A stretch of 64,000 bases of DNA from assembly GCF_900155645.1 (NCBI RefSeq), contig NZ_LT706985.1:372001-436000 (forward strand). Direction: 5' to 3'. Source of the DNA: Vaginimicrobium propionicum. Its GTDB lineage: Bacteria > Actinomycetota > Actinomycetes > Propionibacteriales > Propionibacteriaceae. Below are positions 38,054 to 47,487 of this stretch, in pieces. The translations under genes were made by a program, and so were the position numbers. Numbering within the stretch: position 1 is the first letter of the stretch; each line of letters begins with the position of its first letter. A model generated the notes under the pieces. That model had not been told where the DNA came from. It ran no database searches and was given only the letters and a program-made list of their open reading frames with translations.

Positions 38054-40738
38054 ATGAAGGCAGCAGACATTGGGCGCCGGTTTTTAGACTTTTTTGAAAG
38101 TCACGAACACTCTGTGGTGCCTAGCGCATCGTTGCTCTATAACGACCCAACGCTGCTATTTGTTAACGCTGGCATGGTGCCTTTCAAGCACTATTTCACG
38201 GGTGAAGAGCCATCACCCTTCAAACGTGCGGTCAGCCTACAAAAATGTGTTCGCACCCTCGACATAGACGATGTCGGTAAAACGACCAGACACGGCACTT
38301 TTTTCCAGATGCTTGGAAATTTCAGTTTCGGAGACTATTTCAAGACTGAAGCTATCGAATGGGCTTGGCAGTTAGTTACTTCGCCTCAAAATGATGGCGG
38401 TTTCGGCTTTGATCCCGACAAAATTTGGGTGACTGTGCTCGCTCCTGGCGTCCACCCAGAATATCCAGATGGTGATGTCGAAGCCAGGCAGACCTGGTTA
38501 CGCATGGGGATAGCGCCCGAACGTATTCAGCCTCGTGGACTAAAAGATAATTATTGGAATATGGGGGTTCCAGGACCTGGTGGACCATGTTCAGAGATTT
38601 ACGTCGATAGAGGACCAGAGTTTGGTCCAGACGGCGGTCCCGAGGCAGACGAGGATCGTTTCTTAGAAATATGGAACCTGGTTTTCCAAACTGAAGATCT
38701 CTCAAAGGTTCGCGCCAAGGATGATTTCGACGTGGCTGGCCAACTACCTACCCGCAATATTGATACGGGAGCTGGCCTGGAGCGTATCGCATACCTCATG
38801 CAGGGCAAACACAACATGTATGAGATAGACGAAATCTTCCCAGTTATTGCTAGGGCAGCAGAGCTTACCGGCAAAATCTATGGCAAAAATAGTCAAGACG
38901 ATATTCGGTTGCGGGTGATCGCCGATCACCTGCGTTCATCTCTGATGCTAATGACCGACGGGGTAACGCCTGGAAACGAAGCGCGTGGCTACGTATTGCG
39001 CCGCCTGCTGCGCCGCTCAATCCGCGCTATGCGCCTGCTGGGCAATGACTCACGAACTTTACTCGAATTGCTGGACGTATCTCGAGGATTGATGAGTGTT
39101 TCTTATCCAGAGATAAATGAACAGTGGCCGCGAATCAGCGAAGTTGCTGGAGCCGAAGAAGATGCTTTTCATCACACTTTAAGCTCGGGCACGAAACTTT
39201 TTGAGCAAGCTGCTAAAGAAGCGAAAGCCAGCCACATAACTAGGTTAAGTGGTGATAAGGCCTTTGAGTTGCACGACACTTACGGTTTCCCCATTGATTT
39301 AACTCTTGAGATGGCCGCGGAAGCTGGTCTAGAGGTTGATCAAAATCAATTCAACAAGTTGATGACAGCTCAGCGTGATCGTGCAAAAGCTGACGCAAGA
39401 GCCAAGAAGGGCGCTGTTGCCTCCACCCAGGCCTATCAGCAGTTGCGTGCTGCAGGTGAAACTCCGTTCTTGGGTTATAACGACCTGGTGGTGCCTACTA
39501 AGGTGCGTGGCTTAGTGGCAGATGGCCAGATAGTAGAGAATGCGCCTGCTGGCTCGCTAGTAGAGATCGTTTTAGACGAAACACCTTTCTATGCCGAATC
39601 TGGCGGTCAAGATTCCGATGCCGGAAAGCTCATAGCCTCAGGACACAGTTTTGAGGTTCTCGACGTGCAACGGCCGGTGCCTGGTTTAATCGTCCACAAG
39701 GTGTTATTGGACGAAGACTTGAGTGTTGGCCAGCAGGTCAGTGCCGAGGTCGACGCGGCTCACCGGCTTGGTTCATGTCAGGCACATTCGGCCACTCATA
39801 TTGTGCATGCCGCTTTGCGTGAATTGGTTGGCCCGACCGCTACTCAGGCTGGCTCCTATAACAAGCCAGGCTACTTGCGTTTCGATTTCTCCAGTAATAA
39901 AGGCCTGTCAAATAGTCTACGTTCGGAGATTGAAGAGCGCGCCAACCTGGCTATCCATGACAACCTTGGCGTGCATGTTAGCGAAATGCCTTATGAACAA
40001 GCCAAATCTTTAGGTGCGATGAGCCTTTTTGGTGAAAAATATCCACCGATAGTGCGCGTAGTTGAGATGGGTGGGGCCTGGAGTCGCGAGTTGTGCGGCG
40101 GCACCCACGTATCTTCTAGCGCCGAGATTGGTTTAATTGATTTATTGGGCGAGCAGTCTGTAGGTGCCGGCACCCGACGTGTTGAGGCTTTAGTTAGCTT
40201 GGACGCCTTCCAACATATGGCCGCAGAAAGAGCGTTAGTTTCCGAGTTAATGGACATTCTTAAAGTTGAACCGAGCGCTCTTGGCGAACGGATTCGCAAC
40301 TTGGTGTCCGAGTTGAAGAACGCTCAAAAACAGATTTCAGCTTTGAAAGCAGCAAATTTAGACGCTAAATCGACTGATTTTCTAGTTGGTGCCAAGCAGA
40401 TTGGTGATATTAAATTCATTGGCAGCGTGTTAGAAGGTGTGGACGCCAGCCAGCTACGCGGTTTTGCGTCCAGGCTGCGCGATAGGCTACACGATAGTGC
40501 CGGTGTAGTAGCCTTTATCGCTAGCGGCCAGAAGCCTTCGCTTGTCGTTGCCACAACCCAAAAGGCTAGAGATTTGGGCATCAAAGCTGGACAGTTAGTT
40601 AAGCTTGGTGCCGAAACACTGGGTGGATCCGGCGGCGGCAAAGATGATCTTGCCCAAGGCGGTGGCCAAGATCCGACTGCCAGCCCGAAGGCGCTAGCTG
40701 AAATAGCAGAAGCTATTAAACATGCCGAAGGTGCCTAG
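38054..40738 (+). CDS. alaS: Alanyl-tRNA synthetase
   Basis: AlaRS charges tRNA-Ala and edits Ser and Gly. The 894-residue protein has the class II core (SLLYNDPTLLFVNAGMVPFKHYF, CVRTLDIDDVGKTTRHGTFFQMLGNFSFGDYF), the tRNA-recognition domain, the editing site with HSATHIVHAALREL and ELCGGTHV, and a C-terminal C-Ala domain including GGGKDDLAQGGG. Length is normal. GAGAGGGA precedes the ATG. Its end overlaps ruvX by 17 bases. Confidence 0.98.
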   Translation: MKAADIGRRFLDFFESHEHSVVPSASLLYNDPTLLFVNAGMVPFKHYFTGEEPSPFKRAVSLQKCVRTLDIDDVGKTTRHGTFFQMLGNFSFGDYFKTEAIEWAWQLVTSPQNDGGFGFDPDKIWVTVLAPGVHPEYPDGDVEARQTWLRMGIAPERIQPRGLKDNYWNMGVPGPGGPCSEIYVDRGPEFGPDGGPEADEDRFLEIWNLVFQTEDLSKVRAKDDFDVAGQLPTRNIDTGAGLERIAYLMQGKHNMYEIDEIFPVIARAAELTGKIYGKNSQDDIRLRVIADHLRSSLMLMTDGVTPGNEARGYVLRRLLRRSIRAMRLLGNDSRTLLELLDVSRGLMSVSYPEINEQWPRISEVAGAEEDAFHHTLSSGTKLFEQAAKEAKASHITRLSGDKAFELHDTYGFPIDLTLEMAAEAGLEVDQNQFNKLMTAQRDRAKADARAKKGAVASTQAYQQLRAAGETPFLGYNDLVVPTKVRGLVADGQIVENAPAGSLVEIVLDETPFYAESGGQDSDAGKLIASGHSFEVLDVQRPVPGLIVHKVLLDEDLSVGQQVSAEVDAAHRLGSCQAHSATHIVHAALRELVGPTATQAGSYNKPGYLRFDFSSNKGLSNSLRSEIEERANLAIHDNLGVHVSEMPYEQAKSLGAMSLFGEKYPPIVRVVEMGGAWSRELCGGTHVSSSAEIGLIDLLGEQSVGAGTRRVEALVSLDAFQHMAAERALVSELMDILKVEPSALGERIRNLVSELKNAQKQISALKAANLDAKSTDFLVGAKQIGDIKFIGSVLEGVDASQLRGFASRLRDRLHDSAGVVAFIASGQKPSLVVATTQKARDLGIKAGQLVKLGAETLGGSGGGKDDLAQGGGQDPTASPKALAEIAEAIKHAEGA

Positions 40739-41192
40739 CTTTCGTAGAGGCGTACGCCTGGCCATTGACTGGGGTAAAGCCAGAATTGGTGTTGCTGCCT
40801 GCGATGCTGACGCCCTGTTGGCTTATCCCGTAGAAACGGTGCCCAACGATGATTCGACAATGGCTAGGCTGCAAACCTTGATAGCCGAATATCAACCAAT
40901 TGAAATTGTGCTGGGATGGCCAAAAAATCTGCGTGGTCAAGAAGGGCCAGCCGTGGAATATATGAGCCAGGTGGCGGAGAAACTTACAGTATTTGGGCTA
41001 GACATTCGGTTAATAGATGAACGCTTAACTACCGCAACGGTTAATAAGCAATTCTTGGCAATGGGAAAATCGACGAAAAAGACAAGAGAAATTGTTGATC
41101 AAGCCGCCGCCGCAGCTATTCTCACTAGCGCAATCGAAGAAGAAAAGCAGACCTTAAAACCACCAGGTAGGCTATTTCAAGATGGCAGATAG
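40722..41192 (+). CDS. ruvX: RuvX/YqgF Holliday-junction-resolvase-like nuclease
   Basis: The family acts in 16S rRNA 5'-end processing and resembles RuvC in fold. The 156-residue protein has the first catalytic block LAIDWGKARIGVAACD, then IVLGWPKNLRGQEGPA, DERLTTATVNKQF and the closing acidic residues near IVDQAAAAAIL. It overlaps alaS by 17 bases and precedes mltG, the usual alaS-ruvX-mltG order. Confidence 0.95.
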   Translation: MPKVPSFRRGVRLAIDWGKARIGVAACDADALLAYPVETVPNDDSTMARLQTLIAEYQPIEIVLGWPKNLRGQEGPAVEYMSQVAEKLTVFGLDIRLIDERLTTATVNKQFLAMGKSTKKTREIVDQAAAAAILTSAIEEEKQTLKPPGRLFQDGR

Positions 41193-41202
41193 GAGTTGAG
41201 TC

Positions 41203-42351
41203 GTGAGCGAATCTAACCGGGGTTTCTTTGATGATGCCCTCGATGATATGGACGAATACCGGCCAGAGAATCAAAAAGATACTCGTAAGTCAAAAATTAA
41301 AAGTTTGATTGCGGTGTTGGTCTCTTTAGCGGTTCTGTTGGGCGGAGGCTTTATTGTCTACTCCAAGGCAGTTTCGTATTGGCGTTCGACGACTGCCGTC
41401 GATTATCCAGGCCCTGGCCAGCGTGATGTGGTGGTTACTATCAAAGAAGGCTCCCTAGCAGGGGATATGGCTGCCACTTTGTTTGAAGCTGATGTGGTAG
41501 CTTCCGAAAAAGCATTTATGAATGCCGCCAAGGCTGACCCAAATTCGTCTAAGATTCAAGCCGGTTCCTATAAGTTAAAAACTAAGCTCCCAGCCAAAGA
41601 AGCCCTAGCCATGCTGCTGGATGTTAACAATATGGTTAGAAACCAGGTGACGCTGCGTGAAGGTTTGCGTAATTCACAGGTTGTTGCTGAACTTTCCAAG
41701 ACTACTGGCTTAAAACCTGAAGATTTCGAGACAGTGTTGGCTAACCCTGACGGTTTAGGGTTACCAGATTATGCTCAGGGTGATAGTGAAGGGTATCTCT
41801 TCCCAGAAACCTACGAATATTCTGCTGAACCGGATGCAACCCAACTATTAGCGCAAATGGTTAAGCAATTCGGTGTTATCGCAGAAGAGCTAAAACTACA
41901 GGAAAAAGCCGAAGAATTAGGTGTTTCTGCTCACGACATTGTTGTTGTCGCCTCAATTATTGAAAAAGAAAATCGTGTACCAGAGCACGCCCCAGACGTT
42001 GCTCAAGTGATTTACAATCGCTTGGCTCAAGGAATGAAACTTCAAATGGATTCCACCGTCCATTACGCGGTCAATGATTCTGGCGAAACTGTCCAAACTA
42101 CCGAAGAGCAAAGACAAACAGATTCTCCTTACAACACTTATAAGTACGATGGGTTACCGCCTGGGGCGATTTCTAATCCAGGACGTACTGCCTTAGAGGC
42201 AGCTTTGAACCCGACAAAAGGCAAGTGGTTGTATTTCGTTACCGTAAATCTTGATACTGGCGAGACTAAATTTGCAGAGACTTATGAGGAACACAAGAAG
42301 AATGTCGCTGAATACAGTCAGTGGTGCGCCGAGAACAAAGGCAAGTGCTAG
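41203..42351 (+). CDS. mltG: Endolytic murein transglycosylase MltG
   Basis: MltG cleaves nascent peptidoglycan strands at the membrane and helps set glycan length. The 382-residue protein has an acidic cytoplasmic N-terminus, one membrane helix at residues 33-55, a LysM-like subdomain near 75-145, and the YceG catalytic domain with Glu254 in ASIIEKEN matching the essential glutamate. NRLAQGMKLQMDSTVHYAV, SPYNTYKYDGLPPGAISNPG and the final FVTVNLDTGETKFAETYEEH are family blocks. The gene usually next in actinobacteria, aroE, is absent; a TetR-type gene begins inside the mltG end instead. Confidence 0.96.
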   Translation: MSESNRGFFDDALDDMDEYRPENQKDTRKSKIKSLIAVLVSLAVLLGGGFIVYSKAVSYWRSTTAVDYPGPGQRDVVVTIKEGSLAGDMAATLFEADVVASEKAFMNAAKADPNSSKIQAGSYKLKTKLPAKEALAMLLDVNNMVRNQVTLREGLRNSQVVAELSKTTGLKPEDFETVLANPDGLGLPDYAQGDSEGYLFPETYEYSAEPDATQLLAQMVKQFGVIAEELKLQEKAEELGVSAHDIVVVASIIEKENRVPEHAPDVAQVIYNRLAQGMKLQMDSTVHYAVNDSGETVQTTEEQRQTDSPYNTYKYDGLPPGAISNPGRTALEAALNPTKGKWLYFVTVNLDTGETKFAETYEEHKKNVAEYSQWCAENKGKC

Positions 42352-42925
42352 CGCACACCGTGAGCAGGTGTTAGCCAAGCTTGTTGATGCGGCTGAGCTA
42401 TCGCTGCGGGCTGGCCAGCCGCTGCGGGCTGCCGACATCTCTCAGGCAGCAGGTATCGCACGCAATTCGATATACCGTTATGTTAAATCAGTCGACGATT
42501 TACGCGGGTTAGTGCTGTCGCGTCATCTACCGGCTTGGGAAGAGGCCATTCACGAGGCGATAGCTGATTGTGATAACCCTGAAGATCGTCTGATTGCCTG
42601 GGTGTCAGCCAATATGCGCCAAGCTAAAGAAACCGGCCATGACTGGCTGATTATGGTCTCTCGTGGGGGCGGCAATTCGCCAGCCACGAAGGAATTTGCA
42701 AATTTCGCTCATCGCATCTTGTGGGCAGAATTGGAGCATTGCTGGTCAAAGGTAGTTAGCGATAAAGTGCAGGCTGCTCGCTGGTCACGTTTGACCCTGG
42801 GTCTGTTACAAGCTGGTTTCGCCATGATAGGGCGAGAAGAAAATTTCGCTGCGCTTGAACAAACTATGGTTCAGGCTGTCAGAGCCTTAGTTATCCAAGC
42901 TCAAAACGCAACCAACGAAGGATAA
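42302..42925 (+). CDS. TetR-family transcriptional regulator
   Basis: The protein has about 207 residues from the ATG at 42302. A helix-turn-helix of TetR type lies near residues 40-65 ([24 protein letters not shown]), followed by an all-helical ligand or dimerisation domain ([37 protein letters not shown]). The effector is not predictable. The ATG start overlaps mltG by 50 bases; a GTG at 42368 avoids overlap but would cut into the first helix, so I prefer the ATG. It is two bases from aroC, at the place where aroE commonly sits, so it may be co-transcribed with the aromatic pathway genes. Confidence 0.85.
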   Translation: MSLNTVSGAPRTKASASAHREQVLAKLVDAAELSLRAGQPLRAADISQAAGIARNSIYRYVKSVDDLRGLVLSRHLPAWEEAIHEAIADCDNPEDRLIAWVSANMRQAKETGHDWLIMVSRGGGNSPATKEFANFAHRILWAELEHCWSKVVSDKVQAARWSRLTLGLLQAGFAMIGREENFAALEQTMVQAVRALVIQAQNATNEG

Positions 42926-42927
42926 TC

Positions 42928-44127
42928 ATGCTGCGTTATCAAACCGCTGGCGAATCTCACGGTAAGGCTCTGATTGCAACTATTGAAGGGATCCCGGCCG
43001 GAGTAAAACTTTCTACCGAGAATATCGCTGAGTCATTGGCCAGACGACGCCTCGGAGTTGGGCGGGGCGCTCGAATGAAATTTGAGGCAGACGCAGTTGA
43101 GGTTTTAGGAGGCCTTAGGCATGGAAAGACTATAGGTTCGCCGTTGGCGATAATGATTGCTAATACTGAGTGGCCGAAGTGGTCCGCAGTGATGTCTGCT
43201 GATGCTGTCGACCCAGCTAAGCTGGAGGGGTTAGCCAGGAATGCGGCTTTGACTAGGCCTAGGCCAGGTCACGCTGATTTAGCAGGTATGCAGAAATACA
43301 ATTTTGATGAGGCTCGCCCTGTTTTAGAAAGAGCGAGCGCCAGAGAAACAGCTGCCAGGGTTGCCCTTGGACGAGTAGCACAAAACTTTTTGGCTCAGGC
43401 TTTCGGGATAACTGTCCTTAGTCATGTGGTAGCCATAGGTTCAGTAAGTACTAAAAACAATCTGGCGCCCAGAATGTCAGATTTGAATAGTATTGACGCC
43501 GACCCAGTGCGGTGCTTTGATTCGGCGGCTTCGGCACTGATGCTGGAAGAAATCGCAGAAGCCAAAAGCGCTGGCGATACCCTAGGAGGAGTAGTCGAGG
43601 TGCTTGCGTGGGGGTGTCCACCAGGCTTGGGGTCTTATTCGCATGGCGATCGACGTATCGACGCTAAATTGGCGGCTGTTTTGATGGGTATTCAAGCTAT
43701 AAAGGCGGTTGAGGTCGGAGATGGCTTTGAGCTGGCCAGAGTGCCTGGCTCGCTAGCTCATGACGAGATCATTCGGGACGCGAATGGCGCTATTATCCGG
43801 ATGACGCAACATTCGGGTGGAATCGAGGGCGGCATGACTACCGGTGAAGTAGTACGTCTTAGAGCAGCCATGAAACCTATAGCCACGGTTCCTAGGGCGT
43901 TGAGGACGATTGATGTTGTTAGCGGCGCTCAGGCTAAGGCTCACCACCAGCGTTCAGATGTGTGCGCGGTACCGGCAGCCGGGGTGGTCGCTGAAGCTAT
44001 GGTTGCCTTGGTTTTGGCTGAGGTAGCTTTAGAGAAATTCGGTGGTGACTGCCTCCAAGAGACTAAGACCAACTATCACGCCTATCTGCGCCGGATAGCT
44101 GAGCGCGGGCTTTCCGTTCATGACTAG
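42928..44127 (+). CDS. aroC: Chorismate synthase
   Basis: AroC makes chorismate from EPSP with reduced FMN, the last shikimate-pathway step. The 399-residue protein opens with [25 protein letters not shown] and has [38 protein letters not shown] and [11 protein letters not shown], plus the C-terminal [17 protein letters not shown] with the conserved His-Gln-Arg-Ser-Asp (HHQRSD). It overlaps aroK by eight bases, giving an aroC-aroK-aroB unit. Confidence 0.98.
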   Translation: MLRYQTAGESHGKALIATIEGIPAGVKLSTENIAESLARRRLGVGRGARMKFEADAVEVLGGLRHGKTIGSPLAIMIANTEWPKWSAVMSADAVDPAKLEGLARNAALTRPRPGHADLAGMQKYNFDEARPVLERASARETAARVALGRVAQNFLAQAFGITVLSHVVAIGSVSTKNNLAPRMSDLNSIDADPVRCFDSAASALMLEEIAEAKSAGDTLGGVVEVLAWGCPPGLGSYSHGDRRIDAKLAAVLMGIQAIKAVEVGDGFELARVPGSLAHDEIIRDANGAIIRMTQHSGGIEGGMTTGEVVRLRAAMKPIATVPRALRTIDVVSGAQAKAHHQRSDVCAVPAAGVVAEAMVALVLAEVALEKFGGDCLQETKTNYHAYLRRIAERGLSVHD

Positions 44128-44644
44128 AGCTATCGTCCTAGTTGGGTTACCGTCAGCTGGCAAAACGACGGTCGGCAGAGCGCTAGCCACGCGCCTTTCC
44201 AAACCATTTATTGACGTCGATGGCTACATTGAAGAAACGAGCGGCAAGAAAATCACCGAGATTTTCGCTAACGACGGCGAAAAAGAGTTTCGTCGGCTTG
44301 AGGCTGCGGCAATTGAGAAGTTAGTTATCGGCGACATAGTGTTGGCTCCGGGCGGGGGAGCAGTCCTTAATTCTAAGGTTCGTGAGGTGCTTAAAGGCCA
44401 AATAGTTATTTGGTTGAAAGTATCTATTAATCAAGCACTTAAGCGCATAGGTAAAGCCAACACTCGCCCGTTATTGGCCGGTGATCCGAGGAATAAACTT
44501 AAAAAGTTGGCAATAGAGCGGGAAAAGTTCTATCGCGAGGTTGCCGATTTCAGCGTCAATACTGACGGTCTTAATCCAGATCAAATAGTCGACCAAATAC
44601 TTAAAGCTATAGCTGAGGGAAAATATGAGCATCGTCAAAGTTAA
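44120..44644 (+). CDS. aroK: Shikimate kinase
   Basis: AroK phosphorylates shikimate with ATP. The 174-residue P-loop kinase has Walker A GLPSAGKT at residues 9-16, the shikimate-binding [20 protein letters not shown] and APGGGAVL, and the lid region [15 protein letters not shown]. It overlaps aroC by eight bases and aroB by 20. Confidence 0.95.
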   Translation: MTRAIVLVGLPSAGKTTVGRALATRLSKPFIDVDGYIEETSGKKITEIFANDGEKEFRRLEAAAIEKLVIGDIVLAPGGGAVLNSKVREVLKGQIVIWLKVSINQALKRIGKANTRPLLAGDPRNKLKKLAIEREKFYREVADFSVNTDGLNPDQIVDQILKAIAEGKYEHRQS

Positions 44645-45698
44645 AGCGGAACACCCCTATAGCGTCTTTATTGCCAATGGAGCAATAGAGATTTTGGCTA
44701 AGAGCCTTGGAAGCGCTAACCGAGCGGCAATTATTTTTACCCGCTCAGTCGCAAAATATGTGGCTAGAGCACAAGAAATTATTAACATTCCAACGCTGCT
44801 AATTGAGGTCGCTGATCAAGAAGCTGCTAAAACTGTCGCTACCTTGGAAGATTGTTGGCAGACTCTGGCCAAAGAGGGGTTTACTAGGGATGATGTCGTT
44901 GTAGGTATTGGCGGTGGGGCAGTAACTGATCTAGCTGGATTCGTCGCCGCCACCTATCTGCGCTCAGTAGGCTATATCTCGGTGCCAACGACAGTGTTAG
45001 GTATGGTTGATGCCGCCGTCGGCGGAAAAACTGGTATAGATTTGCCGCAGGGTAAGAACCTAGCTGGTGCTTTTTATGAGCCGCGGGCAGTTATCGCCGA
45101 CCTTGACTTTTTAGTTGGTCTTAGCCCGCGTGAGGTCAAATCTGGTTTTGCAGAGATTATCAAGGCTGGGTTAGTTGGTGATAGCAGAATTGTTGAAATA
45201 ATCAACACCCACCCGTCTTGCGTCCAAGATGTTGGCAGCTCAGAATTTGGGGAATTAGTTGAGCGGGCTATCAGATTCAAAGCTGACGTTGTCACCAAGG
45301 ATTTACGAGAACGCACCTCTAAAGGCAACCGTATCGGACGAGAAATGCTCAATTACGGCCATACTTTGGGTCATGCCATTGAGAAATACGAAAATTATCA
45401 GATGCGTCACGGTGAAGCGGTCGGTTTGGGAATGATATTTGCCGCTGAGCTAGCCCACCGACTTTGCGGTTTAGACATGGAAGTTGTTTGCTTGCACCGT
45501 GAATTGCTAGCCAATATTGGGCTGCCAACCCAATATTGTCAGGCTCCGTTTGACGCGCTTCGCCACTTGATGAGTGTCGATAAAAAAGCTCGCGGCTCTA
45601 AATTACGTTTCATTGGATTGACGGATCTCGGCCGCCCCGTCCTCATCGAAAACCCTGACGAGGATGTGCTGGCCGACAGCTATCGAAAGTTGAACTGA
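44625..45698 (+). CDS. aroB: 3-dehydroquinate synthase
   Basis: AroB cyclises DAHP to 3-dehydroquinate using NAD and a divalent metal. The 357-residue protein has the NAD-binding GIGGGAVTDLAGFVAATYLRSV, PTTVLGMVDAAVGGKTGIDLPQGKN, and metal ligands in SGFAEIIKAGLV (Glu) and LNYGHTLGHAIE plus MRHGEAVGLGM (His). The ATG overlaps aroK by 20 bases. It shares one base with the following paiB-like gene, where pepQ is common in related genomes. Confidence 0.97.
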   Translation: MSIVKVKAEHPYSVFIANGAIEILAKSLGSANRAAIIFTRSVAKYVARAQEIINIPTLLIEVADQEAAKTVATLEDCWQTLAKEGFTRDDVVVGIGGGAVTDLAGFVAATYLRSVGYISVPTTVLGMVDAAVGGKTGIDLPQGKNLAGAFYEPRAVIADLDFLVGLSPREVKSGFAEIIKAGLVGDSRIVEIINTHPSCVQDVGSSEFGELVERAIRFKADVVTKDLRERTSKGNRIGREMLNYGHTLGHAIEKYENYQMRHGEAVGLGMIFAAELAHRLCGLDMEVVCLHRELLANIGLPTQYCQAPFDALRHLMSVDKKARGSKLRFIGLTDLGRPVLIENPDEDVLADSYRKLN

Positions 45699-46390
45699 TG
45701 TATATTCCTAAACATTTTCAACTAGACGCTAAGCGTACCCGCCAGCTCATTGATTCGCGACTAGCTGGCGATCTAGTGACTTTTGGGCCAAATGGCTTAG
45801 AAGCTACCTTTTTGCCTTACAGCATTACCTGGCAGGATGACCAGCACGCCATTCTAAAAACCCATCTATCAAGGGTAAATCCGCAATGGAGACATGCTGG
45901 CGAGGCATTGGTAATCATAAATGGCACTGATTTTTTTGTTCCAGCCAGTCCCGAGCTCAACCAAACCAAAGATGAGCGTAATCTACTTAAACGCCCGCAA
46001 TTGGTGCCTACTTGGAACTATTTGGCTATTCATCTTCACGGTCAAATGATCTTTCATGAGGAAGCTGACTGGATAGAAGACTCGCTGCGCGAGCTAGTTG
46101 CTCAGCATCAGCCCGACTGGGATATGTCTGTGCTCGATAGGAATAAATTGCAAAAAATGATGCAAGCTCTCGTCGGTATCGAAATAAAAGTTGATCGCAT
46201 TCTAGCTAAAGCCAAAATGAGCCAGAATCGTTCATCAGCCGATATTCAGACCTTGGCAGATAAATTGGCTGATTCTGGGCATAGCCCAGAGACCGTAGAT
46301 TTTCTTCGCACCGTCAGTTTCGCTCACGCCAGAGCTCGCGAACAGGCGGTTATAGCAGTCGATTCGTCCCAAACCCAGGCAAGGCGGTAA
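45698..46390 (+). CDS. PaiB-like FMN-binding protein (FMN_bind_2 family)
   Basis: The 230-residue protein starts MYIPKHFQLD and continues with LVTFGPNGLEATFLPY, LKTHLSRVNPQWRH, LVIINGTDFFV, VPTWNYLAIHLHGQM and the C-terminal ALVGIEIKVDRILAKAKMSQNR, the block pattern of PaiB. The family has a flavin-reductase-like split-barrel fold; Bacillus subtilis PaiB is linked to repression of protease and sporulation genes, but biochemical roles elsewhere are unclear. It shares one base with the aroB stop and lies 34 bases before efp. Its place between aroB and efp is unusual. Confidence 0.88.
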   Translation: MYIPKHFQLDAKRTRQLIDSRLAGDLVTFGPNGLEATFLPYSITWQDDQHAILKTHLSRVNPQWRHAGEALVIINGTDFFVPASPELNQTKDERNLLKRPQLVPTWNYLAIHLHGQMIFHEEADWIEDSLRELVAQHQPDWDMSVLDRNKLQKMMQALVGIEIKVDRILAKAKMSQNRSSADIQTLADKLADSGHSPETVDFLRTVSFAHARAREQAVIAVDSSQTQARR

Positions 46391-46393
46391 AAT
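46388..46393 (+). promoter_or_regulatory. Candidate -10 box for efp
   Basis: TAAAAT spans the stop of the paiB-like gene and lies 31 bases before the efp GTG. No good -35 is seen. It could give efp-nusB a transcript separate from the aro genes. Confidence 0.3.
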
Positions 46394-46424
46394 CCGACGT
46401 TGAACCACTCAGGAAAGGTACATT

Positions 46425-46985
46425 GTGGCTACTACCAATGACATTAAAAACGGCACCGTACTCGATTTAGACGGTCAGCTTTGGCAAGTGCTTTGGTTCC
46501 AACATCACAAACCTGGCAAAGGCAACACTGTGGTGCGCACCAAAATCCGCAATGTTGTTAATGGCAAAGTAGTTGACCGCACTTTCCCTGCTGACACGAA
46601 AATCGATATGGCCACTGTCGACCGTCGCGATATGCAATATCTCTACGAGGACGCTAATGGCTATGTGTTTATGGATACTGATACCTATGATCAGCTGATT
46701 GTGCCGGCCGATCTTGTGGGGGATTCAAAAGACTTTTTACTGGACGGCATGATGGTAAACGTGGCAACCCATGAGGAGACCCCCTTATACATTGAGTTAC
46801 CGCCTTCAGTTGAAATGGAAATCACCTACACTGAGCCAGGTTTACAAGGAGATCGCTCAACGGGCGGCACTAAACCAGCAACTATTCAAACTGGCCGCGA
46901 GATTCAGGTTCCGCTATTCATCACCACAGGCGAAATCGTCAAGGTCAATACCACCACTGGCGAATATCTGGGTCGCGTTAACTGA
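46425..46985 (+). CDS. efp: Elongation factor P
   Basis: EF-P enters the ribosomal E site and speeds peptide bonds at proline tracts. The 186-residue protein has the three-barrel layout with [22 protein letters not shown], the tip loop [15 protein letters not shown] with Lys32 at the tip, the central domain [21 protein letters not shown] and the C-terminal [25 protein letters not shown]. The loop reads PGKGN rather than the PGKGP known in an actinobacterial subfamily. AGGAAAGG precedes the GTG. It overlaps nusB by one base. Confidence 0.97.
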   Translation: MATTNDIKNGTVLDLDGQLWQVLWFQHHKPGKGNTVVRTKIRNVVNGKVVDRTFPADTKIDMATVDRRDMQYLYEDANGYVFMDTDTYDQLIVPADLVGDSKDFLLDGMMVNVATHEETPLYIELPPSVEMEITYTEPGLQGDRSTGGTKPATIQTGREIQVPLFITTGEIVKVNTTTGEYLGRVN

Positions 46986-47452
46986 TGACTGATACCCCAC
47001 CAGTGCCAGGTGCGGTAAAAATATCCTCTGAAGACATGGCTGACCGCCGCCAGTCAACTCGCACGAAGGCACGTAAATCTGCTCTGGATGTACTTTATGC
47101 CGCCGAACAGCGAGGTATTGATCCCAAAGAAGTTATGGACGAGATGGCCGTTAATTTCCCTGATAGAGTGCGCGATTTTACCAGGGAAGTTGTTAATGGG
47201 GTTTCTGAGCACCTATGGCAGATTGATAGGCGAATCACGGCTTGCGCTAGTGGGGGCTGGAATGTCGAGCGGATGACACTTATCGACCGGAATTTGGCAC
47301 GGATCGCTGTATGGGAGATGGATTACACCGAAACGAATCCGGCGATAATTATTTCAGAAGCGGTTGAATTGGCAGACGAGTTTTCAACTGATAGCTCAAT
47401 GAAATTCCTAAACGGTTTGCTGTCTAATGCAGCTCGAAAAAATCACGATTAG
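46985..47452 (+). CDS. nusB: Transcription antitermination factor NusB
   Basis: NusB binds boxA RNA with NusE (S10) in rRNA antitermination. The 155-residue all-helical protein has the core TRTKARKSALDVLYAAEQRG, VNGVSEHLWQIDRRIT, DRNLARIAVWEMDYT, AIIISEAVELADEFSTDSSMKFLNGLLSNAA. The first 16-20 residues are an unstructured extension; an internal ATG at residue 18 (MADRR) is an alternative start. It overlaps efp by one base. In many actinobacteria pyrR-pyrB-pyrC lie between nusB and carA, but here carA follows after 35 bases. Confidence 0.95.
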   Translation: MTDTPPVPGAVKISSEDMADRRQSTRTKARKSALDVLYAAEQRGIDPKEVMDEMAVNFPDRVRDFTREVVNGVSEHLWQIDRRITACASGGWNVERMTLIDRNLARIAVWEMDYTETNPAIIISEAVELADEFSTDSSMKFLNGLLSNAARKNHD

Positions 47453-47487
47453 GCTAGCTAGCAGGAAGTTCAAGAAAAGGACGAATA

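Noticed and set aside
47453-47487. Pyrimidine attenuator or PyrR-binding leader before carA
   Set aside because: Only 35 bases are available and no inverted repeats are visible.
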